Source: Capsulimonadaceae bacterium
GTDB taxonomy: Bacteria; Armatimonadota; Armatimonadia; Armatimonadales; Capsulimonadaceae
Reading direction: 5' to 3'
NCBI GenBank assembly: GCA_031292625.1
Contig: JARLGU010000060.1
Span: forward strand, 1-64,000
Length of the DNA: 64,000 nt
In this document: positions 8,637 to 17,728 of the stretch, piece by piece
Layout of the letters: every line of letters begins with the position of its first letter
Position numbering within the stretch: the first letter of the stretch is position 1
Translations under genes and position numbers: made by a program
Notes under the pieces: model-generated
What the model saw: only the letters and a program-made list of their open reading frames with translations
What the model was told of the DNA's origin: nothing
Database searches by the model: none

Positions 8637-10166
8637 TTAGCCATGCCCAATTTCAACTATGAGCAATTCGGCGGGAAGATTGAGAGTGATCGTGTTTGCT
8701 GTGGTGCGCACGGTGTAGGCCCTGGTCGGGCTGGGCTCCGGCGACTCGCTTGGCGCAAATACGCGGGTCTCGCATCGTTTGGCGAATTGAAGCGTGAGAG
8801 GAACCGCGGGCGGTTTTATGTCAGCGCCTTTCGTCGACGGACCGGCGTTCATGTAGACGCTTACATCGTTCCACAAGAGTAAGTAGTAAATGCCTCTTGA
8901 GCTCTGCAGAAGAAAATAATGCACGGTTTCCGGGACGGGGCTCATTGTCAAATCAAGGATGCCAGGTGCATAGACGGCGGCTGGGCTTGGATCCTTGAGG
9001 ATCGATATGAGGCTCTTTACCGCGAAATAGGCGGGCTTCTTCGATCCATCGTTTCTAAGGAATGCTCCGTAATGCCTCTCGTGATCCGCCATGTCCGGAT
9101 CAGGCTTGTCGTCGGCAAACTCGTAAACGTAGGTTCTGCTTCCCGTAGGCAACAGGCGGAATCCCTCGCAATACAGCAAAGGTACGTATATTCCGGCCGC
9201 CCTTTCGGAGACGCCCTGGTCGTCGTGGTACACATAATTCGTATCGTTGTGGTACCCGGTTTCGCCAACGTACACTGGCTTGTTCCCGGTGATCCACTCG
9301 GAGCCGGCGATAAAGCCGCCAGGAGACGCCCAAGTCAGCGCATGATTCCAGGAGTCGTCGTCGGCATGCGAGCCGCCGGGATAATAATGTCCGCCGCCGC
9401 AGTCGGCAATTCCCGCCGCATTCATGCTCGCGACGTCTGAGGCCGAATATCGCAGAAACGACGCTGGGTTCGCGAAAGGAACCGTGCAGACCTTGACGCC
9501 CTGTAGCGCGGGATCGCCTTTAACGATATGGTACAGATCCTCTGCCTCCTTTACTATCGCATGAGCGGGATCGGTAGTCGACTTTGGATCGAAGAACCCC
9601 CTATTCCAACCGTTTGTCGAGTCGTAGCTAGCGTCGAACTGCTGACCGCCAAGATTGTCATACTGGAAGTAGCGCTTGCTTCCGCCGCTGTCCTTCCACA
9701 TCAGGATATCGGGCTCGTTGACACACTCCACGGCGTCCACGCCCGGCACATAACGTTCAATGGCCGACTTTACGACGGGCGGGTACAGTGCGCCTGTGTG
9801 AATTTCGCCCATGCAGTCGACGCCAAGAAGTCCGGTGATCCCTAGCCGATCGTGCAACGTGTGGAAGTTGGCAATTTGTGTTGGGGACCACGATGAAACA
9901 CCATCCCGAATGTGCTTGATGCCAAGATCGGCAAGTGACGGATAAATGAGCGACGAAAATCCGGTTTGATAGATTGAGTTGGCCCAGTCGAGGTGAGTGT
10001 CCACTCCCATGCTGTCGACAAAAGATTGGGACTTGCGCGCCTGGAGCGGCGAAGCGTCCGCCGGGAACGCGCTTACTATTGCGATTGCGGTTACAGTGGC
10101 GACCGCGGACCTGATTAGCGCCCGCAATCCGTGTGAGCGCCCGTCAACGTTGTTGTTCAACTTCAT
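8637..10166 (-). CDS. Secreted glycosidase-like TIM-barrel protein (clan GH-A type)
   Basis: A 509-aa exported protein. A basic N-terminus precedes a hydrophobic segment (about 16-35) and an ASPLQ cleavage-like site. The barrel opens with MGVDTHLDW and has the clan-A pair: acid/base Glu in CVNEPD (about E151) and candidate nucleophile in VYVGETGYH (about E302). A C-terminal beta-rich region (about 390-509: YLLLWND, TLNLPAELLIVEIGHG) resembles the barrel-adjacent sandwich of GH39/GH30-like enzymes. The exact family is not certain. Start at ATG 10166 (GAGAGGC just upstream) rather than the longer frame. It follows the prepilin gene by 62 bp on the same strand, so the two are probably co-transcribed. 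Confidence 0.7.
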   Translation of the reverse strand: MKLNNNVDGRSHGLRALIRSAVATVTAIAIVSAFPADASPLQARKSQSFVDSMGVDTHLDWANSIYQTGFSSLIYPSLADLGIKHIRDGVSSWSPTQIANFHTLHDRLGITGLLGVDCMGEIHTGALYPPVVKSAIERYVPGVDAVECVNEPDILMWKDSGGSKRYFQYDNLGGQQFDASYDSTNGWNRGFFDPKSTTDPAHAIVKEAEDLYHIVKGDPALQGVKVCTVPFANPASFLRYSASDVASMNAAGIADCGGGHYYPGGSHADDDSWNHALTWASPGGFIAGSEWITGNKPVYVGETGYHNDTNYVYHDDQGVSERAAGIYVPLLYCEGFRLLPTGSRTYVYEFADDKPDPDMADHERHYGAFLRNDGSKKPAYFAVKSLISILKDPSPAAVYAPGILDLTMSPVPETVHYFLLQSSRGIYYLLLWNDVSVYMNAGPSTKGADIKPPAVPLTLQFAKRCETRVFAPSESPEPSPTRAYTVRTTANTITLNLPAELLIVEIGHG

Positions 10167-10228
10167 TGCCTCTCTTAATGCCGATTGCCCGCGATATGCG
10201 ACGCAAGTCTCCAACTCGGTGGTCGATT

Positions 10229-11071
10229 CTACTTGATGCTAAACGTCGCAGTCATCGCGAAACCGTCGATCTTGCCGCCTGTTCCAGCGGCCTTCCAACC
10301 GTCGGCCTGGCTATCCGAGACATTCGTCGCGTTTTGCCCCGGCGAGACAACATTGGGATTCAACCACTTGCAATGACAGTCCGCCATGATATAGTTTGCT
10401 CCGGTGTTGTGAACGGCCCCGTTCGTCGCGTAGAGATTTCCCGCCGCCGATGTCGCGCCGGGCAGCAGGCCGGTAGCGTACTGAAGGACGCCCGTGCCAG
10501 GCGTAGCCGAATACGTTCCGCCTTGCAGGGCGAGACCGTTGCCTGCCGGACTGCTGAGATAGTTGGTGGTCAATGTGTTGTTCCAACTGTCCTCATAGTA
10601 CTGAGTGATATCGACCGAGGTGCAACCCGTTACCTCAAACGCCAAGACCGTGGAAGAAGGCGCCGTGAACGACGATGCGGGATACGATACGTATGGCTGA
10701 ACATAGCTTGACGTGCCCCAGCCTGACTGATTGATGTTGAAGTTCAAGGCATAGGAAGCGCCCTTGCCCGTCGTCATATCGTCCGGACACCTGAACGTCT
10801 GAACGCTCTTGACGTACGGGTATATCTGGGCCGCCCAGCCGGCGACCGGGCTGTAGTAGTTGTTCCCTGGCGGGAATGTTTCATCGTAGTCCTGGAGATA
10901 TTGAGCCATTCCGAGGCCAATTTGCTTCTCATTGGCAAGGCAGGCCGTCTGCCGGGCTTTTTCTCGCGCCTTCGCGAACACTGGGAACAAAATAGCGGCT
11001 AATATAGCTATAATAGCGATAACTACTAGCAACTCAATAAGGGTAAATGCTGTTTGTCGAGTGTTCTTCAT
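10229..11071 (-). CDS. DUF1559 prepilin-type protein 1 (atypical)
   Basis: A 280-aa type IV pilin-like protein. The N-terminus is a class III signal (MKNTRQTA / FTLIELL) with Glu at +5 of the mature form and a long hydrophobic helix, then the AREKARQTACLANEKQIGLG segment typical of DUF1559 proteins. The usual Gly before the cleavage site is Ala here. The C-terminal motif is H-X9-DC (HNTGANYIMADC) where the family has H-X9-DG, and HCKW replaces HVKW, so two extra cysteines are present. It lies between a GntR/LacI-type regulator and a glycosidase on the same strand. AGGA lies about 8 nt before the ATG. The pilus or secretion role is inferred from the signal only. Confidence 0.85.
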   Translation of the reverse strand: MKNTRQTAFTLIELLVVIAIIAILAAILFPVFAKAREKARQTACLANEKQIGLGMAQYLQDYDETFPPGNNYYSPVAGWAAQIYPYVKSVQTFRCPDDMTTGKGASYALNFNINQSGWGTSSYVQPYVSYPASSFTAPSSTVLAFEVTGCTSVDITQYYEDSWNNTLTTNYLSSPAGNGLALQGGTYSATPGTGVLQYATGLLPGATSAAGNLYATNGAVHNTGANYIMADCHCKWLNPNVVSPGQNATNVSDSQADGWKAAGTGGKIDGFAMTATFSIK

Positions 11072-11253
11072 TTATCAATTCCTGCTCTCACAGGTTCCTC
11101 CGTTTGGGGTATTGCGTTCGTCCGCGAAAATGACAAAGTTAATTTTGAGATCTTTTCAGATCCGTTGATCGATGATCAGAAAATGCCTATCGTAACATTC
11201 GCCCGCACCGTCCGCAGCGTATTGCCATATACCAAGTAGGGTGCATGACGCCA

Positions 11254-12432
11254 TCAAATTGATGCGAAAGACATGGACCGCCCGCTCAGGGATCCTGATG
11301 CGCACGAGCCCGGCGCCGCCGTCGACGTTCTTACGACCAACTGGACCGGAATTGCCGTGGTTGCCGGACCGAAATCCGTGCCCTGCAGCAAGTTGACTGC
11401 TCTTTTTACCGCGACCGCGCCCATCTGCCGCATCGGTATCGCGACGGTCGTAAGTCCTAGTTGCTCTGCGACCTGAATACCGTCGAAGCCGGCTACGGAA
11501 CAATCGTCGGGGACCCTAACGCCGGCGTCGCGAAAGAGCGTTAGCAGGGAGGCTGCCAGGTAGTCGTTGGCGCAAAATACCGCCGTGGGCGAGAGCTGTT
11601 TGATCTGCTCCAGGAGCGCTTGCCCGCTGGCTCCGCGTATGCCGTCCCATTCAAGGAAAATAGGATGTTCGTCGCCGACTTCCATAACCGCGGCGCGCCA
11701 AGTATTGGCGCGCTCATTGATGGAGGTTGTGCTGACAGCCTGCGTTATGCTCAAAAAAGCAATCTTCCGGTGCCCAAGTGACAAGAGGTGTTGCATCATG
11801 TCGGCCGCGCCCTGGCTGTTGTCGCCCATGATTGACGGCAATTTCCGGCCGAAAACATCTAGCTCGTCATCGACGATTACGGTGCGATCCAAGTCGATGC
11901 CGGTCGCTCGAATGAATTTGCCGGGAGCCCTGACCAGCAGCAAACAAGACACTGGCTTGTACTCGGCGAGTAAACCCCGCGCCATCTCCAAACTGTGCGC
12001 ATCGCTGGCGGCGTGCCCGGAAATGACGTGGTAGCCCAAACGATGCGCCTCCTGAAGGACTCCCTGGTAGATTTCTCGGAAGAACTCGTCGTCATAAACG
12101 TAGTCCTCGCGAAAGATCGCAAGCAGGTTGCCTTGCGACTTGGGCGTGGACTGTTGCATCTGCCGGACGAACGTGCCCTTGCCGGGGATCCGATTGATGA
12201 CCCCCTCGTTTTCCAGATCCTTCAGCGCGCGCCGGATAGTGATACGGCTCACGCCGTACGTCTGGATCAGCTCGCGTTCGGAGCCGATGCTCTCGCCTGA
12301 GTCGAAAGACGCGGACGAGAGCCGATCGACAAGGTCCGCCTTGACCTTTTCGAAAAGCGCCATCTGCGGTTTTGTTTCAGAACCGTTCAACACCGTTCTC
12401 CCCGCCTCGCTTTTGCCTTCCGTGGTACGCAT
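11254..12432 (-). CDS. GntR/LacI hybrid sugar regulator (AraR-like)
   Basis: A 392-aa repressor-type protein. Residues about 24-92 form a GntR winged helix (GSERELIQTYGVSRITIRRAL, NEGVINRIPGKGTFVRQ). The rest is a LacI/periplasmic-binding-like effector domain (LGHRKIAFLSI, AVFCANDYLAASLLTLFRDAGVRVPDDCSVAGFDG, LTTVAIPMRQMGAVAVKRAVNLL). This arrangement is that of Bacillus AraR. It heads a minus-strand set with the prepilin (182 bp downstream) and the glycosidase, so a sugar derived from that enzyme's substrate is the likely effector. Transcription starts almost at the ATG. The promoter overlaps an imperfect palindrome, suggesting autoregulation. Confidence 0.85.
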   Translation of the reverse strand: MRTTEGKSEAGRTVLNGSETKPQMALFEKVKADLVDRLSSASFDSGESIGSERELIQTYGVSRITIRRALKDLENEGVINRIPGKGTFVRQMQQSTPKSQGNLLAIFREDYVYDDEFFREIYQGVLQEAHRLGYHVISGHAASDAHSLEMARGLLAEYKPVSCLLLVRAPGKFIRATGIDLDRTVIVDDELDVFGRKLPSIMGDNSQGAADMMQHLLSLGHRKIAFLSITQAVSTTSINERANTWRAAVMEVGDEHPIFLEWDGIRGASGQALLEQIKQLSPTAVFCANDYLAASLLTLFRDAGVRVPDDCSVAGFDGIQVAEQLGLTTVAIPMRQMGAVAVKRAVNLLQGTDFGPATTAIPVQLVVRTSTAAPGSCASGSLSGRSMSFASI

Positions 12433-12468
12433 GACTGGTATTATATCAGGTCAATTGCAGGATGTCAA
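12432..12468 (-). promoter_or_regulatory. Consensus sigma-70 promoter with overlapping palindrome for the GntR/LacI gene
   Basis: On the minus strand TTGACA (12468-12463), a 17-nt spacer and TATAAT (12445-12440) match the housekeeping consensus perfectly. Only 7 nt (ACCAGTC) separate the -10 box from ATG 12432, so the mRNA should be leaderless. The -10 box sits inside an imperfect inverted repeat, TGAC..G....C..GTCA (12432-12453), a plausible GntR-type operator for self-repression. Confidence 0.8.
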
Positions 12469-12729
12469 GTTTTCAAGCTTATATTGTTGGCGGCGTACGC
12501 CAGAGCGATCCTGCTTGCGTCGAAACTTGGCGTAATTACTGCTTTTGGACAATACCAGTTGCAGTACAGGTTCTGTCAAAACCGCACTCGCGGCGACGAG
12601 GGCGAAGGCGCATTCTCTTCAAACCACTTGTTCACTCTTGATATAGCCGGCAGAACGAAGATGGACGGCGCGGCAACTGACGGGGCCTTAAAGTGTGTGT
12701 AATAAACCGGCGTGTTGCAAAAAAGATTC

Positions 12730-13000
12730 AGGACGGCTCGTGCCGCCGGGGCAATTTTTTGCCCGCGCCTCGTTCACTGCGGTGATTTGCGTTGCCTCGT
12801 CAACACGCGTACGGCCTTTTGCCGCCATCGTCCGCCGGTCACGGACCGGTCTTGCCCGCGCCTCGTTCACTGCGGTAATTTACGTTGCCTCGTCAACACG
12901 CGTACGGCCATTTGCCGCCATCGTCAGATTCCAGCGCACATCGTGAAGCAGTGCACCGGCTGTGACGGCAAAACGGCCCCGGCGGCCGGGGAGCCGTCCT
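12730..13000. repeat. Dispersed hairpin-ended repeat element, copy 1
   Basis: A 271-bp intergenic element bounded by near-inverted ends: AGGACGGCTC..CCGCCGGGGC on the left and GGCCCCGGCGG..GAGCCGTCCT on the right. Each end can fold into a GC hairpin followed by T (or preceded by A) runs, like an intrinsic terminator. The interior has two 72-bp units 93 bp apart. A homologous element lies inverted at 37258-37534. No transposase is inside. It lies in the 655-bp gap between two minus-strand genes; nothing else is recognised in that gap apart from the promoter at 12432-12468. Confidence 0.75.
12761..12925. repeat. Tandem pair of 72-bp units inside the dispersed element
   Basis: Units 12761-12832 and 12854-12925 both begin GCCCGCGCCTCGTTCACTGC and end GCCGCCATCGTC, with only a few mismatches. 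They are separated by a 21-bp spacer that folds on itself (CCGGTCACGGACCGG). The same unit-spacer-unit order is found in reverse complement at 37339-37503. Confidence 0.85.
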
Positions 13001-13087
13001 ACAAGACCTTTCGATCTTTTACAGACGCTCTTAGGGCGACTTCGCGGCCGGCGCGTTGGAAGGCGACGAGGACGGTTCGTCACCCGC

Positions 13088-14779
13088 TTAATTGGCGCGA
13101 TACAGCAGAAGCCGGGCGGAGGGGGCGTCGGCGATCAGAAGCCATGGACCGCGCGCGGCGATTGCCGTTGCTTGGCCAACATCCGGGAATTTCGTGGGAA
13201 GCGGCCGGCCGGTAGTTGCGTCGAAGGACGTTACGACTCCGCCCTTGTCAAGCGCGAAGACGCGAGTTCGCGTCGCGGCCAGTGAGAGGCAGTCGCCTGA
13301 CGCGGGAACGGACCAGAGCGGCGTATAGACGCCCCGAGGCTCGCGGCGAAATGCCGCGACGGTGGTGGCGGAGGCCACGAAAAGCGCCGTTTCGTCGTCG
13401 CTAGCAGCTATCGCCTGGATCGCCGTTGGCGCTCCGCTAGGCAAGGGCGCAGGATGCAGCGCGACGGAATCGCCGGTTTCGGATTCGAGTATCGCGCCGT
13501 CATTCAGCGCCCAGAGGATAGTGTCGCCGCCCGCGATTGCGCTTAACGAGTGAAGAGGGGCCGCATTCTTATCCTCGATTTTGACCCATGGAGTTTGTCC
13601 CCACGAAGTCCGGTCGGGATAGAACCGGTAAAGCTGACTGCTTTTCTTCTCGGCGACGATAAAGCACTGCCCGTTCGACACAATCCCAGCGGGCGACGTG
13701 TCCCAGCGTTCGGCCGTGCGCCAGGCGTCGTCTCCGTTGCAGCGGAATGGCTCATCCGGAAGATCGTCCAGCATCAGGCGAACCATTCGGCCCGCGCCGC
13801 TAGCGGCAAGCACGGTTCCATCGGCCGCGATTGCCAGCAGGCTCACGTTGGGCAGACCGCCGATGCGTACAGGGCAGGGGCGGCCTGTGCGATCCGCCCG
13901 CATTAAGCCTTGCGATGTGGCGAGCCAGTAGCCGCCGTCACTAGCCGGGGCGATGGCGTTGTGTCTGTTCGACCACGGGACATTCAAGGTTGGCGCATTC
14001 GGGTCGAGCTCGCCGGGCGCGAGTGAAAATGCGACGTCGCCTGTTGCGGCCGCCCATGCAACGCCGCGTACCGACGCGATCCCCAAGGCGTTGCAATTTC
14101 GTGGCCAGTCGCCGGTCGTCACCTGAGTGCCGCTCGCGTTGAAGCGGTAGATGTGGAGATCGGCGTAGCCGCTGGCGGCAAGCAGGTCGCCGGATTCAGG
14201 TTCGATCCCGATGCACTGATACTGCCATCCGCTCCTTTCGGGCATTGGAAGCGTGATGAGCACCTGTCCGTCGCTCGCTCCGCCGCATGCGAGCACGGTA
14301 TTCCGGATCAGCGCGAAGACCGGCGCTTTTGCGGCAAAGCCTGTTGCGCCCGGCGGGGACGCCGTGATAAAGCGCGGCGTGCCGGTGAGTTGCGCAAACC
14401 TGACGGCGGTTGCCGCTGGATCGGTCATTGAGACGCGATAGATCCGCTTGTCGCCGCACGCCGCATAGATCGATTGGCCATCGGACGCAATTGGCGTGTA
14501 CGCAATTCCGGACGGGAGCGTCACCTCGCGCACGAGAGCCAAGCCGCCGCCGGGACGTTCGCGGTAGTGATGGAGCTTATTACCTGCGCCGGTCCAAACG
14601 TCGGCGCCGTATGCCACGACGCCTTCGGTTTCCTGATACGGCGCTGCCATTTCGGGAGCGGCCTGACTCTGCCCGAGGACGCCAACCAGCGCCGGCGGCT
14701 GCTGTGCGTGCGCGCAACAACCTACGGCAGCGGCAAGCGCGAGGAGCGTTTCTCGGAAGCGATGCGGCTTTGTTGTCAT
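13088..14779 (-). CDS. Secreted beta-propeller-like protein
   Basis: A 563-aa exported protein with an N-terminal signal peptide (ETLLALAAAVGCCAHAQ, cleavage near residue 24). The mature part is a run of about 40-50-residue beta-rich repeats with recurring glycine/aspartate and aromatic residues (DGGYWLATSQGLMRADRTG; GGDTILWALNDGAILESETG), as in WD40- or NHL-like propellers. No catalytic motif is recognised. Its ATG overlaps the stop of the upstream glycosidase (ATGA at 14779-14776), so the two are translationally coupled. A role in binding or processing the same polysaccharide is inferred from context. In-frame sequence upstream of 14779 is inside the neighbour and is not counted. Confidence 0.65.
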   Translation of the reverse strand: MTTKPHRFRETLLALAAAVGCCAHAQQPPALVGVLGQSQAAPEMAAPYQETEGVVAYGADVWTGAGNKLHHYRERPGGGLALVREVTLPSGIAYTPIASDGQSIYAACGDKRIYRVSMTDPAATAVRFAQLTGTPRFITASPPGATGFAAKAPVFALIRNTVLACGGASDGQVLITLPMPERSGWQYQCIGIEPESGDLLAASGYADLHIYRFNASGTQVTTGDWPRNCNALGIASVRGVAWAAATGDVAFSLAPGELDPNAPTLNVPWSNRHNAIAPASDGGYWLATSQGLMRADRTGRPCPVRIGGLPNVSLLAIAADGTVLAASGAGRMVRLMLDDLPDEPFRCNGDDAWRTAERWDTSPAGIVSNGQCFIVAEKKSSQLYRFYPDRTSWGQTPWVKIEDKNAAPLHSLSAIAGGDTILWALNDGAILESETGDSVALHPAPLPSGAPTAIQAIAASDDETALFVASATTVAAFRREPRGVYTPLWSVPASGDCLSLAATRTRVFALDKGGVVTSFDATTGRPLPTKFPDVGQATAIAARGPWLLIADAPSARLLLYRAN

Positions 14780-17718
14780 GGTTTGCCTGTCAGGACGATC
14801 TGTCCGAACGCCGCCGGATCGTGCGGCCAGTCGGCGCAGAAGAAACCGAGCGCCGCCGGATCGGGTTGCTTTTCGCGGTTCATGTCGTTGATTGTCGCGG
14901 CGACGCCAATTCGGTCTCCGGCCCTTGGGGCGGAAGGCGCGCCGAGAGTGCTCCATGGAATCGCCATCTCGTAGCGGAGGCCAGAGGCGCTTTTGACGAC
15001 CGCAAGCTGCAACTGCGATGGTGTGAGTTGGCCGGTGGGCAGCTTGCCGGGATCATAAGAAATGGCTCGATCGGCCTCGGGACCGTTCGGCGTGAGCGCT
15101 ACGTTAATTTGAGTGTACCGGCGGCTTTGCTGATCGGCGAAATCGTTGCCGCTCGATACGTCCGCCTTGTCGGGATCGAGGTTGAAGCCCAATTGCACAC
15201 AGTCGCCTTTCCACATATCCCCGCCAGTATAGGGCTGCATGAAGACCGGGTCGGTAACGTCGAACGCCGCGTAAAGTGCCTTGCTGTCCCAGGCGTACTT
15301 GACACTCGCGGCAAGGTGCCCGTTGTAGAATTGCGGGCTGCGCACGATTGCGCTTCGTCCTGAAACGCTCGTTCCTTGCACGCTGTCCCACTTGCCGAGG
15401 TTGCCATCGATTACTGGCGGCGACGAGAACTGAGGCGCGGCAAGGAAATTGAACGACACAACCTTCTCGGATCGCGAGCCGCCGGGAATAGAAACGCTCG
15501 CTTCGACATTGTATTTGCGCGCCTGGATAACGTCGACGCCTGGCAGCGCCGCGATCACAACGGATGTCGCCGCCGCGGCTATGGGGACCGTGAGCGTCTT
15601 CCTGCTTCCGGGGACGCCGGTAACGCGGACGTTGAGCGTACCGGTGAGCGTCGCTCGGGTTGCGTTTGAGATTGCGACGCGCAATGCCGGTTCGCCGTGC
15701 TCGAATGCCGGACCGACGGAATCGATCGAGAGCGGCGCTTGAAGGACAAGCTGGGTTCCGGCTGCGCCGATGGACGATCCCCCGGCGCTCAGGGTGAGCT
15801 TAAGCGGGTATGTCCCTGCGACGCAGTCGCGCGGCGTCTTGAGCGCAAACTGAACCGTCTGCTTCGATGCGTCTAGCGCAACCTGCTTTTCGATTGGCGT
15901 GACGTTCAGCCGCGGATCGGCAACGAGACGAACCGTTCCCGTCGTCCGCAGCTTGCTCGCGGAAGTCACCGACGCCTTTACGGAGACGATTTCGCCAGGA
16001 AACGCGGTGAGCCGATCGGCTTGCGCGGCAATTGGGTGCGCCGCGGTTCGTCCCCAGAGCGCGGGTGATACGCCTTTTATGTAGATCGGTTCCTGTGACA
16101 GCGTCACCTCCACATTGCCGTCCGGCGAATTCGCGGTCGAAGGGTTGCCCATCCAATCGTAGAGCGCGACCTGCTTGACGCCTACGGGGAGCGACAGCTT
16201 GCGCGGCTTATCGCCTGCGTCCCACAGCACAAGGATTACGTCATCGCCGCGCTGGAAGACGTAGCCTGTCGTGTCGCCGCCAAGCCATTCGATCGCGCCC
16301 GCCGTCGGGTGCCCGTCGATCAGGTACGTCATCGCGGAGTAGGCTGGAACGACGGGGCGCGGGGCGAGCTTATCCGAGCCACACCGGATCCTGGGATTGC
16401 AGCCGTAGTAATAGTCGTAGCCTGCGCCCGCGACGTAGAACGCGAAGTTGAATCCGAAACCTTCGCCCGCGGTGATCAGGCTGTCCCGGATGTCGTAGCG
16501 CGCCTGGGATAACTCGATCTCGCTTCCTGACTGGTCGCGTAACGCAAATCCCTGCTCCGTTCCGTAAAGCGGCAGATCCTTGCCCGCGTATTGACGGATG
16601 ACGTCCTTGAGTGCCCGGTAGTACTGGACTAGCCCCGTCTTTTCCGGCGGGTTCTGGCAGTAGGGATGGATGGTGACGCCGTCAACGTATTTGGCAAGCC
16701 CGGCCTTAAAGATGTCCTCGTTCCACCTCACGGCATCGCGGCTAATGCCGTCGCCGGTCGGACCGAGAACGAACGCCTTCGGGTCCGCAGCGTGGAGTGC
16801 TGGATAAGCAATTCGATAGATCTCCACGAGCTGATCGTTTGTGCCCTTAAAGCCCCACGGTGCGCAAGGCTCCCAGGTGATCTGGTAATAGTGCTTCTGG
16901 CGTTTCGGGAAATTCTGTGAGAATGCCTTGCCGATTTCCGTGCAATAATCTCGCCATGCGGTCTTGCCGGCTTCGCTAAGCGCTCCCTGATCCGTCCCGA
17001 TCGTTCCCGGGATGGCTGCCCACGTAGGCGTCCCATTCAGACACGGCAGGTCGTAGGTTTGCCACGGCTTGCCGTTGTACCGGACCTCGTCCACTTCTGG
17101 GGACAGCGGCGGATAGATTTTCCCCTGCAACCCGGCTTTTGCCCGGTCTTCCGCAAATTGTCCGGCATGGTCCTTTTCGTTTCGCCCCCATTCGTATCCG
17201 GCCAGCACCCAACGGACGCCAAGATACGGGATCACCGGAGCCTTGCTGCTGAACCCGCCTTGCATGCCAAACATGGAAGCGTTTTCGCCGTAATCGTTCC
17301 GCTTCGCAGGATCGGGGACGATTGCGTAGGTGAGGCATCCTGCGGGACGGTTGCCAAGCGCCGGGAGCGTCGCGCCGTCAGCCAACGCCGCGCAGACACG
17401 ATAGAAGCCCAGCCGGTTGGGCGTCGCAGAGTATTCGCCGCTCCAATTACCGGACGCGTCCGCGTGAACGGCCAGGACCGTCTGGCTGCGGATGGCTTCG
17501 TACTCATCCTTGACGGCGATGCGCAGGGTTGTGTCCGATGCAGGCGGAAGACCTGTTGCGTTGAAGACGATTTTGACCGTTTCGCCAAGAGCATAGGTGC
17601 TGTGCTCGGGCCGCGATGTGTCGGCGGACAGAGTAGAAGCGTAGACGACCGGCAAAATGCCGAGCAGCAAGGCGGCCGCGCACGCCGATTTCAATGTCAG
17701 GGAATTCGTTTGTATCAT
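14776..17718 (-). CDS. Large secreted clan GH-A glycosidase with C-terminal CBM9 domain
   Basis: A 980-aa exported enzyme. Signal peptide at about 1-27 (LLLGILPVVYA). An Ig-like N-terminal domain (30-135) precedes a TIM barrel (about 140-480) with acid/base Glu in YQITWEPC (about E283) and candidate nucleophile in LYGTEQGF (about E388), resembling GH39 or GH5-like enzymes. Two beta-sandwich or NEW3-like domains follow (500-780). The last about 200 residues (PPVIDGNLGKWDS ... ALYAAFDVTDP ... YEMAIPWSTLG) are a CBM9-type carbohydrate-binding module. It starts 10 bp after the prepilin stop and overlaps the propeller gene, within the LacI operon. Substrate unknown; a plant-type glycan is likely. 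Confidence 0.75.
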   Translation of the reverse strand: MIQTNSLTLKSACAAALLLGILPVVYASTLSADTSRPEHSTYALGETVKIVFNATGLPPASDTTLRIAVKDEYEAIRSQTVLAVHADASGNWSGEYSATPNRLGFYRVCAALADGATLPALGNRPAGCLTYAIVPDPAKRNDYGENASMFGMQGGFSSKAPVIPYLGVRWVLAGYEWGRNEKDHAGQFAEDRAKAGLQGKIYPPLSPEVDEVRYNGKPWQTYDLPCLNGTPTWAAIPGTIGTDQGALSEAGKTAWRDYCTEIGKAFSQNFPKRQKHYYQITWEPCAPWGFKGTNDQLVEIYRIAYPALHAADPKAFVLGPTGDGISRDAVRWNEDIFKAGLAKYVDGVTIHPYCQNPPEKTGLVQYYRALKDVIRQYAGKDLPLYGTEQGFALRDQSGSEIELSQARYDIRDSLITAGEGFGFNFAFYVAGAGYDYYYGCNPRIRCGSDKLAPRPVVPAYSAMTYLIDGHPTAGAIEWLGGDTTGYVFQRGDDVILVLWDAGDKPRKLSLPVGVKQVALYDWMGNPSTANSPDGNVEVTLSQEPIYIKGVSPALWGRTAAHPIAAQADRLTAFPGEIVSVKASVTSASKLRTTGTVRLVADPRLNVTPIEKQVALDASKQTVQFALKTPRDCVAGTYPLKLTLSAGGSSIGAAGTQLVLQAPLSIDSVGPAFEHGEPALRVAISNATRATLTGTLNVRVTGVPGSRKTLTVPIAAAATSVVIAALPGVDVIQARKYNVEASVSIPGGSRSEKVVSFNFLAAPQFSSPPVIDGNLGKWDSVQGTSVSGRSAIVRSPQFYNGHLAASVKYAWDSKALYAAFDVTDPVFMQPYTGGDMWKGDCVQLGFNLDPDKADVSSGNDFADQQSRRYTQINVALTPNGPEADRAISYDPGKLPTGQLTPSQLQLAVVKSASGLRYEMAIPWSTLGAPSAPRAGDRIGVAATINDMNREKQPDPAALGFFCADWPHDPAAFGQIVLTGKP

Positions 17719-17728
17719 ATGTTTGCGT

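Noticed and set aside
12484-12702. 72-codon plus-strand frame downstream of the GntR/LacI promoter
   Set aside because: No domain or start signal; probably a chance frame in a gap of 655 bp.
12761-12925. CRISPR-like tandem repeats
   Set aside because: Only two units, 72 bp long, with a 21-bp spacer that is conserved at the second locus, and no cas genes. They belong to the dispersed element.
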